Below, one piece after another: positions 1-11,089 of a stretch of 64,000 nt of DNA; position 1 is the first letter of the stretch, and every line of letters starts with the position of its first letter. Both the position numbers and the translations under genes were made by a program. The notes beneath the pieces were generated by a model. It searched no databases and was not told where the DNA came from. It worked only from the letters and a program-made list of their open reading frames with translations. The DNA comes from Diphasiastrum complanatum (lineage: Eukaryota; Streptophyta; Lycopodiopsida; Lycopodiales; Lycopodiaceae), in assembly GCA_029204225.1 (NCBI GenBank), contig CM055094.1:8165234-8229233 (forward strand), in the 5' to 3' direction.

Positions 1-1505
1 TTTGAGTGTACAAGCTCAAATGGTTGCTTTGTCTTGATACTTGATCTAGGAAAAGGCCTTCTGTGTGACTTTGCCAAGCTTCACAAGGTAGAAGCTCCTT
101 TGACAGTGTCTTTGGTAGACCAACAACTTTTCCTTCTTTGACCATAGATTGCATGGCTTTGAAATTGGGATGACCCAATCTCTTGTGCCACAGATCCTCC
201 TGTAGAACCTTGATCTCATAAGCAATATCTGAAATGTTAGCACTCTCCCTAGAATATAGTTTGTACAACTTACCAATTCTAGATCCTCTAGCAATAACTT
301 CATTTTCTCTTGAGATTATAGACTTGTCAACTTGAAACTTGACATCCAATCCACTATCAAACAACTGTCCTACACTAATGAGATTCTTGGTCAATCTAGG
401 TACATACAGTACATCATGTAAGCAAAAAGATTTTGATGATGATGCATGCAATGGAATACTACCAATTCCTTCAATCCTACACTCTACATCATTAGCAGTA
501 TAGATTGACTTTTTTGCACCTAGATATGGCATGGGATTAGTGAAAGAGTTCCTAGAACTAGACATGTGAGAACCAGCCCCACTATCTATCCACCAGACTT
601 CTTCATTCTTAAAAGGAAAAGATGAAAAAGTAGACATCATTAATGAATCCTCTCTTTGACTCTCTACACCCTCACACTCATCCTCATTAGTAAGGTTAGC
701 TTGCTTAGATTGGTTCTTCTTCTTGAAACAGTTTGATGCATAATGTCCTTTCTTTTCACATAAAAAACACACGATCTTTGACAGCTTCTTCTTGCCACAG
801 GATGTTTCACCTTGTGAGGACTGATCCTCACCACCTTCTTTGGCTTTGTCCTTCTTGAAGTGTTGTTGTCCTTTGCCCTTGCCTCTTGACTTGTCTCTGA
901 TGAAGAGTGTTTTGTCATCTCCACCATCTTTCAATGAAAGTCTGTTGATCCTCAGCATCTTGTTCTCTTGCTTGCTTTCTTCAACAATGAGAACACCTTG
1001 CAGTGTCTCCAAGGATGGAAGATCCTCTCTAACAACATAAGTCTGCAGAATATTGTCATACTCATCTCTAAGTCCATTTAGGACTACTTGAACAAGTTTA
1101 GTGTTCTTAAGAGCATCACCCAGACCAGCTAACTCTTGATGAAGATCCTTAACTCTCATGACATATGATGAAGCACTCTCAGCTACTCTCTGATAACTTA
1201 AAAATATTTGGTTTCTAAGTGTAAGCAATCTAGAAGTATTTTTTATTTCATAGATTGTTTTTAGAGTATCCCAGGCTTCCTTGGTAGTGGTGCATGTACT
1301 GATCTCTCTTAACACTTCATTGGTAACATTCATTTTTATAAAATGAAGGGCAATTCTAGTTCTTTTGTGGAATGTTGCAACTTCATTAGGTGCAGCAGGT
1401 TCTTCTTCATCTCCACTCACCCATTCTGATCTTCCACATTGCATAATTGGAAGATGTTAATCTCTCACTGTGCTCTAAGAAATGTGAACCAGATGAAGAA
1501 ATTCT
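1..1505 (-). pseudogene. Ty1/copia gag-PR-pre-integrase reading frame, 5' part, runs off the left edge
   Basis: On the minus strand this is the first half of a copia polyprotein: capsid-like UBN2 gag domain (key motif IKMNVTNEVLRE near 1333), a basic stretch, one intact zinc knuckle (CFLCEKKGHYASNC, about 770-730), the aspartic protease motif WWIDSGAGSHM (about 595-563) and the pre-integrase domain with DLWHKRLGHPNF near 170-130. From the ATG at 1444 the frame stays open to position 1, at least 481 codons, so this copy is better preserved than most others here. The extreme N-terminus (ERLTSSNYAMWKIRM near 1470-1425) lies in a different frame and the expected ATG near 1505 reads ATT, so a frameshift and a lost start make it a probable pseudogene. 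Integrase, RT and RNase H would lie left of the window. Confidence 0.85.
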
Positions 1506-2239
1506 AGTAATGATAAAAAATGGAGTTGAAAGGATGTCGCTTGCTATCTCAATCTAGGATCTAACATAGATGTTGATCCACCCTATGAAATCTAGCAACA
1601 AATGTGAGAACAAATTCTCAATACAGAAAATCAATCTATCTTGAATTTGGATCTTGCTTCAGTCACAGAAGAAGAAGCACATGCAAGCAAGAAGTCTATC
1701 TCTCCCACGAGTTTCAATATACTAATAAACTCTCTAGGAACTTACTTTCAACTCAAACACAATAACATGTGTGAAAATGAAATGTCTAAGACCTCAGAAC
1801 ACTCACTTCTATCCAATCCTACTTGATTGATAGTGAAAATTGGTGAAAAATGGTGAAAAAGACATATGTGTGCTCACTTTGGCATGTCCCATGAGTTGAA
1901 TACCCTCTCAAACTCTCTGATTGCCTAAAACTCTTCTAAAAACAAATCAAATTGATCTAAAAACAAGAGCAACACATTCTATTGTCCAATACCTATCCAA
2001 CAAGCTATAGAACATCAAATTTGGATCATTCCTTGAGAAGTAGCACTCATTAATGAGGGCTGATTTCACACGTGTGAGCTCTCTGTCCATACAAAGCTCC
2101 GCTGGATCATATCAGCCTTGATTTGATCCACATATTGCTTGTTTCTCAGCGCGTTTGAATCCTTTTTCAAAATTCGAGTTCCTGCAAGCAAAAACATTGA
2201 TGATCTTATGTATACACCTTCACCTCTTCAAAGCATGAA
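1506..2239 (-). other. Untranslated leader of the minus-strand copia element
   Basis: This stretch lies between the primer-binding site and gag. I see no coding domain in it. It contains a copy of the CACACGTGTG palindrome at 2066-2075 that recurs in the LTRs of this window. Confidence 0.55.
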
Positions 2240-2251
2240 GCTCTGATACCA
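2240..2251 (-). promoter_or_regulatory. Primer-binding site (initiator tRNA-Met)
   Basis: The complement reads TGGTATCAGAGC, the classic plant copia primer-binding site for initiator tRNA-Met. It lies directly beside the LTR at 2252, as minus-strand transcription requires. Confidence 0.9.
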
Positions 2252-2977
2252 TGTGAAGTTTTTAGCACGTGTGAACTTCACCACACACCCTACAAGATCT
2301 TACTGAGGTGTTGTGTTTGCACAAGATTGATCAAAGAACAGTATGCTTGAAAAATCTAAGGCAAGAGCACAATGGCATACATCTGATGAAAAAATCTAAC
2401 GACTATGAGAAATGAATGTCAGAAATAATTCTAAGTGTCCAGTATGGGAAAAAGAGGCTGCCCTCGGGTAGAGAGAGAAAATCATACATAGAAAACTCGG
2501 GTAGAGAGAGAATGAGTCCAAAACACCAAAATCTCAATATTCACAATATGGCAAAACATGCCCAGCTTTCCCTACATGAGAGAGACTCGAATTTCTACAG
2601 AGGAGTTGCATGGAAAGTCCACTTAACTGAACTAATTCACCTACCAGAGATCCACATGTGTAACTGCATGCATGTATGGTGCATGTACTGCATGTCAACT
2701 CATAAAATTGCCTAGACATGTGTAGATCACAGAAACTACTTTGCATGTTGCATGCACTGATTGCATGTGGCTTGCATGCATACAATAAGACTTTGCATGC
2801 TATCTAAACATCTGCATGTCATCATAATTGAACCTATCTAACTCAAATTCGAGCTACACTAGAAGAATATGTGCTCAATTCACACTCCTTATATGTACAA
2901 CATAAAATCTAATGGAAATTATCATGGACATTACCCCAAACTCGAGATAGGAAGATAATATTTTAATAATCTTCACA
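2252..2977 (-). repeat. 5' LTR of the minus-strand copia element
   Basis: The 726-bp LTR has a 7-bp perfect terminal inverted repeat, TGTGAAG at 2252 and CTTCACA ending at 2977. Its inner border touches the primer-binding site. A CACGTG core is at 2266-2271. The partner LTR and the matching target-site duplication lie outside the window. Confidence 0.85.
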
Positions 2978-3382
2978 TTTTAGAATATTTAGATATTCTA
3001 AATAAATTTGTACCAAGAAGCATTATTATTTGCAAGAAATTGTGGACAGATTTTAGACTATGATTAAAATGAAATTTCCTTAGCTTTTGGATTTGATCTC
3101 TGAAATAAGAAGTTGATTCACCCATTGGTCCATGTAATTAGGATTACATGAAGGTGTTGAGCTTGTATTTTGGAGTACATCAACCCATTTGGAAGATTTA
3201 TAGCTTAGTGTATCTTTGGGGATTTGAGTTAGTATTCATGAGTAGAGGCAAGCAATTTAAAAATTGTTGCATCTCTGAGTACTTATCTAGATGGATTCAT
3301 GGGTAAGACTTGAAAGCTTAGGGAATAATTTCATGTTTTTGTTTTTTGTTCTGAGGACAAAACTTGTTTAAGAGATGAAGAA
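2978..3382. other. No gene recognised; possibly the 3' end of a decayed gypsy element
   Basis: AT-rich sequence without a usable reading frame. Near 3350-3382 the plus strand resembles the tail of a gypsy polyprotein followed by a purine-rich tract just before TGTTATGACC, but this is too short to be sure. Confidence 0.25.
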
Positions 3383-3700
3383 TGTTATGACCATTAAATG
3401 ACATGGAATGGTCCTAATATGGTAGGCTGGCCCTTTAGTGTTCAAGATTACATGTCGAGATTCAATTCCACATCGAGGCCTATTGGTGACTAATGAACTT
3501 GAGAGGACCTAGACACACTAATTGAGACATATGGAGTAGTTCATGTAAGTGTGGCGAATATGGACAGGAGGAATGCATGAAGAGTTGTGATCTATTTATA
3601 ATTGACCTGCATGGGGACTGCATGGGCTCATGCACAGGATCCTACTCTCTATATATTGAAGTAGAGATTATCTTGTCGATGACTTTGGTCTAGGTTACCA
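3383..3700 (+). repeat. Possible LTR of a Ty3/gypsy element
   Basis: It begins TGTTATGACC after a purine-rich stretch, a form often seen at gypsy LTR starts, and contains a TATA-like CTATTTATAA near 3593-3602. No partner LTR or clear primer-binding site was found, so the right border is a guess. Confidence 0.3.
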
Positions 3701-3701
3701 G

Positions 3702-4061
3702 TTGACCTCTTTTCCTCTTGCTATCACATGGCATGGCTTGGGGGCTAGATCCAGGAAGATTCTTCAGGGGAGGGATCTAGGTTTAGTTTCGCTCCATAGT
3801 CTCACTTGTGTTTTCCTATCCTCATCTAAGGGGTCTTCCCTAGTTGTCTTTACACAAGGGAAAGGGGAAGATGGAAGAGTTGGCTCTATGTCTTCTACCC
3901 CAACCTCAACTGATTCCTTCACTAAAGCTTTGGAGAATTTACAAATCCAACAAAATTATCAATTGCAAAAATTCACCATTGAACTCCTTTGGACTATGGA
4001 CCAGAAGCTTAAGGGTGTATATCAGGAACCTAAAGTACCACAACTTCTGATCTATCCATGA
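3702..4061 (+). other. Open frame of 119 codons, unknown; perhaps a gag N-terminal remnant
   Basis: I do not recognise this protein. Its second half is a possible short amphipathic helix region (SFTKALENLQIQQNYQ and onward), as in the N-terminal parts of some gypsy gag proteins, and it follows a possible LTR. Several stop codons follow after 4061. It is most likely retroelement debris rather than a host gene. Confidence 0.2.
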
Positions 4062-4372
4062 AGGGAGGCCATGTCGTCTACTTTGGATTTGACTTCGACA
4101 CCTGTAACAACATCATACAATTAGCCATTAGCACTATTTTCATCGTAAATTTCCATAGATGATAGTTGGATCCATCGAGCTTGTCCACGATGGAACTAGC
4201 CTTGCTTTGAGAATCCATATGGAAGTTTGTCGAAGTGATAATGATAAATATTAGTGACTTAAAAAAAAAATTAGTGCTACTAGAATAAGAAAAAAATTAT
4301 TGTATCAGTCGATATAATTAAATTCTATGAGAAGCCTATGATACCAAGCAACTGAGATCAGATAGCCATTGA

Positions 4373-4917
4373 CTCTGATAGCATGTTGGGAATCGAGTGA
4401 TCCTCAGTGCATGTAAAACACTTATCATTTCGAATCAGAGTGTTGAGTTTGAAGACTTGGATAATTTGACTTAGTTCTAATTTTGAAGTCATCAAAATCG
4501 ACAGAGGTGATTACATAGTACAAAACGAAGTTGAATGACTGTTTGTTGTGAAAATAAAAGTTAGACCGTTCAAACAAATTTATTAAGAGCAGTCAGATAG
4601 AACGATAAAAAAAGCATAGCATGCAATGCAATAAGACAATTAATTGATTTAGAAAGTAAAGAATACAAGTTAGGTGATGTGGAGAGCACAAGGCAATTGC
4701 AGTAATAATTGTGTGCTCGAGACTAACTCTTAGTTCTGTAATGGCTCCGATGATTAGAAGATCTTGATAGCTTATTCTGACTCTCTATCTGAATCTAATT
4801 GATCTGAAAAGATCTACTATGTCTGTTGATTAATTACAATGATTATCTAATTCAAAGGCTCTTTTGCTTAATATAACAATTCGGCTTATTCGGATCCGAT
4901 TATTATAGACATATATA
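4373..4917 (-). repeat. Possible copia LTR with a degenerate primer-binding site
   Basis: CTCTGATAGCA at 4373-4383 is one mismatch from the complement of the initiator tRNA-Met primer-binding site and is followed directly by TGTTGGG, a usual LTR edge. The outer border near 4917 is uncertain and no partner LTR is visible. From here to 5204 I see no coding domain. Confidence 0.3.
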
Positions 4918-5204
4918 CAAATGCATAAAGATGTTGAGTTTTTGTTGTTTGATTTGAATCTTGGTGACATGGTTGTGACTAGTTGGACAGGTGGTGATCA
5001 TGGATGCTGTCATTGTCAAGGCAGTTGCACAATATGAGAAATAGCTAGTGTAGGTGACTAGTTTTATTTTGAACGGTACCACATTAGCAGTCGAATTCAA
5101 CGAAATATGCAGCAACATGAATGAATCGAGATTAACAATAGGATTTAGAAAGAGATGAAATAAATCCAACAAATTGGAAGTGCATTCTACTAGTACAACT
5201 TGTA

Positions 5205-5440
5205 GTGGAGGAGCTAAGATGTACATGAATTTCACTGATGAATTTAGTAGATATACATGGTTTTATCTTCTAAAAAGCAAGAATGAAGTCTTTTATGTGT
5301 TTTTTAAGTTCAAGAATACTATGGAAAGTCAATTCAATACTAGGATCAAGTGATCAAGGTTGGCTAGTGGAGATGAAGATTTCTCAACCAAGTTTAAAGA
5401 GGTTTGCGTTGCACATGGGATCAAGAGAGAGGATTTTACA
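5205..5440 (+). pseudogene. Copia integrase core fragment
   Basis: The translation (SGGAKMYMNFTDEFSRY, then YLLKSKNEVF and CVAHGIKRE) matches the integrase core of the full element at 27289-32661 in the same order. It has an in-frame stop near 5350, and the second catalytic Asp region (usually DNGGEY) is degraded to GDEDF. No catalytic capacity remains. The fragment ends near 5440 in unrelated sequence. Confidence 0.7.
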
Positions 5441-5548
5441 TAGAGTGGATTTACATGGGATATCCTAAACCCCTGGGAGGAAACAGATTTTCTAATTCTT
5501 TGGAATAGACTCGACAAGGAGCAGAGAGGGTGCCTTTGTTGGGCAATT

Positions 5549-5764
5549 TTGCAAGGGAAATTTTTTGTAATTTCTTTTGGTGGTGTAGAATTATATGTAG
5601 GATGTGCATTATTTTATGCTTTAGATTACTTAAAACAAAAAGAAGTAGACTTTTCTAATTATGAGTCACAAATTGAATATTGGCAAAGACGTTGCCAATT
5701 TGATTTGTATAAGCCAAAGGAAGAACCAAATTTTGCAAGGTTCGACAAAGAGAACCTACTTTAG
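5549..5764 (+). other. Open frame of 71 codons, unrecognised
   Basis: The frame encodes a short, non-repetitive peptide with an aromatic-rich middle (ESQIEYWQRRCQFDLY). I recognise no family. It lies between an integrase fragment and a solo LTR, so it is probably part of an older decayed element. Confidence 0.15.
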
Positions 5765-5825
5765 GATATAGATGTATCCTACCCTGAATTATGGAGAATA
5801 TATGTTGACTAGGAGGCCTACCATC

Positions 5826-6454
5826 TGTGAAAGAATCTACTTGAATGATCTTTGGTTAGAAAGAGAAATACACTACCAATCTCACCAATGTAGAAAAATC
5901 AGCATCTACACACAAAATGAGATGAAAACACTAATAGAACTTGATCAAATTGAATGAAATGATAAAGTATTGTTGTTTTCCGTACAAAACCAGCAAGCTA
6001 CTGTATTTCACACGTGTGGATCCAAAAATAGCAAATATAGATCATTCTACACATAGAATTGCAAGCAATCACCAAGATAGTGCACCAATGGATATTAGAA
6101 CCCAAGAGAACCATGTATAAGCATGAAATGAGATAGAGAAGAGAGAAGATTACTCTCTCCATGAGTTACATCCTTTTATAGCAGGTCCAAACCCTATTTG
6201 GCCACTTGGCTTTCCCTCCAAAATGCTAAACCTACTAATTTTGGGTCTAGATTCAAGTACCCAAGTATTCAAATTTGAATCTAGTCCAACTCGCATTCTA
6301 ACTTTCCCACACTTTCAAAAAAATGTTTATTCAAATGAAATTTAGACTAATGAACTTTGAAAAGTCAACCTCTAAGTCTAAAACAAGTTTTGTTCTCAAT
6401 ATGCCAAATATGAAAATATAGCAAAATGTGATGAAACTAGTTGAATCTTTCACA
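5826..6454 (-). repeat. Solo LTR of the element-A copia family
   Basis: This 629-bp unit matches, in reverse orientation and over its whole length, the 5' LTR at 27289-27932. It starts TGTGAAAG and ends CTTTCACA. It is flanked by a perfect 5-bp target-site duplication, CCATC at 5821-5825 and 6455-6459, and has no internal region, so it is a solo LTR left by LTR-LTR recombination. The TATA box (complement of TTTTATA) is at 6174-6180 and the CACACGTGTG palindrome at 6009-6018. Confidence 0.92.
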
Positions 6455-6459
6455 CCATC

Positions 6460-6976
6460 TTCATTACAAGAATGTCACATGTTGCCTCAAAGACAGAAGA
6501 GCACATAAAGATCATGCCAAGTTTGTTTTTTATTCGGTGAACAACTTCAGCAATTTTATCGCATATGTACTTACAGCAATGCAGAGCCTGTACTTGGATG
6601 GTTCATTTGTTTGAATCAATGCTGAGTTGCTGAAAAACATTATACCTAGAAGGGAAATGCTTGAGGATGGGGTCATTGCAGCAGCAGTTTACAACAAAAC
6701 TTTTTTAAGGACATGCTTTGTTAACCTTAGCAACCATGTTATCGGTCAATTTCATGAGGCCAAGCAAAGACAAATTCAAAGACAAATTTAGTTGGATGAT
6801 AAGTTATCACAAAGATTACAAAATGCTCCAGATTGAAATATACACATTGTATATATATTCAATTAAGACTTTTTATCTTTTATGAATGTTCGAGATCCAT
6901 TATGGAATGTTTTGAAGAAATATATTTTCTTTGATGTGTTGTTGATGTCGATTGTTTGTGAGGATGCTTCACATTT
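6460..6976. other. No gene recognised
   Basis: Degenerate sequence with only short frames. Because it precedes a polypurine tract and LTR, it may be the 3' untranslated part of a gypsy element, but nothing in it is diagnostic. Confidence 0.3.
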
Positions 6977-6988
6977 GAGGGGGGGATA
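6977..6988 (+). promoter_or_regulatory. Polypurine tract next to a gypsy LTR
   Basis: TGAGGGGGGGAT lies directly before TGTAATACCC. A polypurine tract marks the 3' end of an element internal region, yet gag of a gypsy element follows this LTR; see the finding on this arrangement. Confidence 0.55.
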
Positions 6989-7799
6989 TGTAATACCCTA
7001 TTACATGCATATTTTTCTTGAATTATTACTTTGTGATGCAAAACCCCAATGAAGCTACTCAATTGATGAAGATAAGCATTGAATATGAAGAAATATCTAA
7101 TGGTCGCGGCAATGACAAGTTATTCAACAATATACCGGACGTGAAGATACCTAAATAAATGAATCTAAAGGAAGGACTATGACCCAAAGGGTGGTTATGA
7201 AACGACATGAACCTTAATAAGAAGGCTAGCCCTAAGAGCAGAACACTCCAGAAGATTCATTTATTGCACTCCTCCATGCAAGTGTTGCAACTTTCCACGT
7301 GTTTGCTTCTCATTGGAACAAAGCCACATGACAAGGATGCCACCTAGGAATTGAACACTTGTAATTTTTCTATTGGATAGAATTAATTAATTAAATTAAA
7401 TAAGAAGCGACATATCGGTCGCTAAAGAGTTGCGCACTTTCGCACTCGCTCCATATATGTACTTCACATACACTTCAATACAACTACCAAGTTTTTCAAG
7501 AGATCACATAGAGAGTTTGAGTCTTCAAGTTTTTCATATTCTTCGCTTTCATAAGCTTTCTACTTGCTGAGTTCTTCTGTTTCTAACAGTTGGTAAGCCT
7601 CAACTTGTCGGATGTGCCTGTGATCGTAACTCTAGTCAGACAAATCTTTAGCCTTGATATTGTTGTAAGTGTGCAACTGTAAATTCACTACTAAAGTTGT
7701 CTTAAAACTCATTGGTTACTTGATTGCATGTGTGATTGAATAATCGATTGTTTGGAACTTAATTGTGATGACAACATTCGGAATCACTATATTATTACA
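6989..7799 (+). repeat. Ty3/gypsy LTR
   Basis: It starts TGTAATACCC and probably ends at ATTACA (7794-7799), giving a 6-bp inverted repeat TGTAAT/ATTACA and a length of 811 bp. A TATA-like CCATATATG is near 7451. The right border is inferred because no clear primer-binding site follows. About 250 bp of leader separates it from gag. Confidence 0.5.
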
Positions 7800-8045
7800 C
7801 TGACGTATATTTGTTCTTACACATCCTAAAGTATGCTATGTGTTGTTGTGAATCGATACTTTGAATCTTGCATATAAATGCTCGTGCAGTTTATGTATGT
7901 GGTCGATCATTCGTTTGAATGAGTGACAATCCATTGTTGATGATAGATTGTCGGACTACATGTAGATTGTGCTGAGACATTTGTAAATGTTTGTCAGTTA
8001 AAGATGAATGCCAACTACGTGAAGCAGTTCAAGCAGTTCTAGAGC

Positions 8046-9670
8046 TGAGCATTTGGAAAAATTCCAAAAGCTTCGTGAGGACTTTTTCAAAAATCTTCAT
8101 CAATCTTTTCAGCGAGGCTCATCCCCTTTTGCAACCTATCAGGAAGCTGAAGCTTATTTCAACAAACTACTCAATAAACTCAAAGATGTACCTGAGCCAA
8201 AACTTCTTGAGATTGCTGGCGATCTTGATTCTGATCCTAATCTTGAAACTAATCCAATCATAATGAACCTGAATCTAAACCTGAACCCGATCAAGATCCT
8301 GAACCTAATCCTGAACCTGAACCTGAAATGGACAATCCACGATTCAACTCCAGTTCAAAAATTAAGTATGATCATTTCAAGGGAACTTCTTCAGATGATG
8401 TTGATAGCTACGTCTCTTTGTTTGAGTCCATTGTTGTTTCCAACAATGAGAGAACGAATGTAGAGTAGCTATGTATATTCCATGGTTTACTGTGAAAACA
8501 AGCCCACATTCGGTACAACCGATTGGATTGTGCATCTGTTAACACTTGGGACCTATTGAGAGAAGCCTTTCTCAATCAATTTCGTGAGATTGATTACTCT
8601 AACCGAGTGCTTGCACGATTTAAATCTATCAAAAGAAAGAGAAGGAGTGTTTGAGAAGGTATATTTGCAAGGTCAAAAACTTAATTTGTAAATTGATTGG
8701 AATTTATCATGTTGCAATGTAGATAGAGTGGTAGTAGAATTACCTTCAAAGACTGATAGATATTGTTGCCAAGGATCCATGAACTCTCTGGAGGAAGTTA
8801 TCATCAATGGCGGAGAAGTATGAAACTTTTAAGATCTCAAGGAAGCATCATTCCAGTAAGAAGGTAAAGAAGAAGTCATCTACTTCATCAGATGATTCGA
8901 GCTTAGACGAGGACAAATCAGATACTTCGGAGTCGTCTAGTTTCAGCAACGATTGGAACTCTGAGAACTCAAGTTCTTCAAGAGACGATAAGAATCATCG
9001 AAAGGAGAAAGAGACTAAGAAGAAATCCAAGCCTTCCAAAGAACCTCCTGCAAAAAATGACAAAATTTGGAAGAAGAACATTGCTGACTTGTCAAAACAA
9101 ATGCAAGATCTAAAAGTTTAGATATTTGAAGTATCTGACAAGCGGTAGAAGGCACCTTCTTCCAATCCCAATGTTTGGTGTACAAAGTGCGGATCCCTAG
9201 GTCATACAAATAATGAATGTAAACCTAAACATGTCTCATATTTGAAGGCATAGATGGAGATGTTTTGTATGTCTATGAAACATATCCAGAAGAGCACTGC
9301 CGCTATGTTCAAGGATCGTCTATACCAGTGTTGCAGCCAAAACTGGAATTTGGACCAAAGCGCTTCATACCTACTTAGACAGTGAGCTCAAATCAGAAGA
9401 CTGTCTATGCACCAGTTAACCTACCCCCGAAGAAGGTGACAAGAAACTCCTATAATTGTGGCACACAGGGACATTATTCACTTGATTGCTCGGAGCCTCA
9501 CCAACCAATCCGTTGTGTGCCATTATGTTCAAATTGTTCAAAAGAATGACATCTTGCTGTAGATTGCCCAAAGCCTCAAAATTTGAAGGTGTTGTACAAA
9601 TATGTCCAGACTCCAAGTGGAGAACCAGAATTCAAGAAAAAACAAAAAGATGCAATGGTGCAGAGGATCA
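8046..9670 (+). pseudogene. Gypsy gag with three zinc-knuckle units
   Basis: The frame starts near 8053 (MEKFQKLREDFFKNL). An acidic Glu/Asp-Pro repeat (8222-8335) is followed by the retrotransposon gag domain (FKGTSSDDVDSYVSLFES near 8380-8430; VNTWDLLREAFLNQFREI near 8540-8595), then a Ser/Asp-rich and Lys-rich stretch (8807-9120). Three CCHC-type units follow: CTKCGSLGHTNNEC (9181-9222, intact), NCGTQGHYSLDC (about 9453-9490, first Cys replaced by Ser two residues earlier) and CSNC-HLAVDC (about 9535-9580, with an in-frame TGA inside). A frameshift near 8260, a stop at 8466 and further stops show decay. The product would have been the capsid/nucleocapsid protein. Confidence 0.8.
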
Positions 9671-9686
9671 AATGTTCTGACAAACC

Positions 9687-10007
9687 TTGTTGACTATTGA
9701 TAACAATTGGCCAAGTGATTTTGAAGATATTGATAAAGTTTCCACTCGAAGCATTTCAAAGTCACCCAAACCAACAAAGGAGAGTTCAGCTAAGACTCGG
9801 AAGAATAAGCACAAGCATCTGACAAAGCAGCCAAAGGTGAACAAGTCTATTACTCAAAAAGATTTGAAAGACAATTCAGACTATGACCGAAACATTGCCA
9901 AGCTATTTCAAAAGGATGTTGTAGAGGAAGCAAGAACTCTAATTGAAGATGAACTCAAATCTAACCCACTTCAGAAGAAGGTCACTTTTGAAAAATTAGG
10001 AGGATGA
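9687..10007 (+). pseudogene. Gypsy gag-protease linker region
   Basis: This open piece of 106 codons is basic and Ser/Lys-rich (KTRKNKHKHLTKQPK) and joins the zinc-knuckle region to the protease in the same orientation. It has no domain of its own that I recognise and belongs to the decayed gypsy polyprotein. Confidence 0.55.
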
Positions 10008-10019
10008 CATTCCAATAAG

Positions 10020-10600
10020 TTCAAAACTATCCAAAGTTGTTGTGGACTTCAAGCTATAGACAAAGAAACAATATGATATTGTATCGGATATCGGCTCTCT
10101 AAGACCGAATATCATATTCAAGCAGTTGTTATCCAACAACAATTACTATCAGACGTAGCTAAGGAGTCTTCCACAGACAAAGAGGAGGAAGAATATTTCT
10201 CTTCCTGAGATATCCCTTCTTGCTATTGACCTTGGAGGCCTTGGGGCACCTGAGATTGATGTATCCATTTCAGGATGTTTAATTGAGAATGTACCTATTG
10301 ACGCTAGGTCAAGTGTCAACATCATGATGGAAGACATGGCGTATGCACTCAGACTTACTGATATCAAGCCTACTTAGAGAAAGATCAAACTGGCCGACTC
10401 AACGAGGAAGCCTATAGGTGAGCTGAAAGAAGTCACAACGTATATCCAAGATATATCGTTCATCATGAATTTTATCATGATTCGACTAGTTGGATTGGCC
10501 AACTACTCTATCCTTATTGGAAGACCCTGGATATACCAAGAAAATGCCAGCGTCCATCCTTGGACGAAAAAGGAGTTGTGATTCCAAACTGGCATGAGCA
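10020..10600 (+). pseudogene. Gypsy aspartic protease, catalytic site degraded
   Basis: The frame contains the retropepsin-like pair of motifs: the catalytic loop, here IDARSSVNIM (10297-10320) where the family has a D-S/T-G triad, and ILIGRPWIY (10508-10533), the usual downstream hydrophobic-hydrophobic-G motif. The catalytic Gly is changed to Arg and stop codons are present (near 10060, 10160 and 10375). The role would have been polyprotein cleavage. Confidence 0.75.
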
Positions 10601-10689
10601 TATTATCACATCGTAGTGAGAGCGATACAAGATACAAGTTTCACATCCGAACAATCATCTTATGCTCTTAAATATTTTTTTAGAAGAAT

Positions 10690-11089
10690 AAGACATTGAA
10701 TCAAATTATTTGGATTGTTATGAGATTGCAGAATTAGAAGCATCTGACAACACAGACAAAGCTCAGCCTTCGCAAAGAGAAATGCAAGGTTATTCTTCTA
10801 CCAATATGACCATTGGTATGATTGATCCAAACGACACTCTCTCTATCAAAGTCATACCAGACAAATCCTTGTTAATCTCTAAACTCTTATATGATAAAGA
10901 GAAACAACAATATACAGACCCGCTCACCGAATATTATGATGTTTTTGTTTGGACCATGGAAGATTTGAAAGGCATAAACAAAAAATTTGGTCAACACCAA
11001 ATTGACCTGAAAGAAGGAGCGGTACCAATATGACAATGTCAATATCGGCTTAATCCTAAGTATTCCCTGTTGGTGAAAGATGAACTTGA
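10690..11089 (+). pseudogene. N-terminus of gypsy reverse transcriptase, interrupted
   Basis: The last third (EYYDVFVWTMEDLKGI, HQIDLKEGAVPI, then the QYRLNPKYSLLVKDELD stretch) is the conserved entry of gypsy RT. A TGA follows GAVPI at 11031. The frame is cut after 11089 by the nested copia insertion; its continuation resumes at 16782. Confidence 0.8.
11085..11089. repeat. Target-site duplication CTTGA (left)
   Basis: CTTGA directly before the copia LTR matches CTTGA at 16777-16781 exactly. Confidence 0.93.

Noticed and set aside
2534-2785. Open frames on both strands inside 2416-2785
   Set aside because: They fall wholly within the LTR at 2252-2977 and are rich in repeated TGCATG words.
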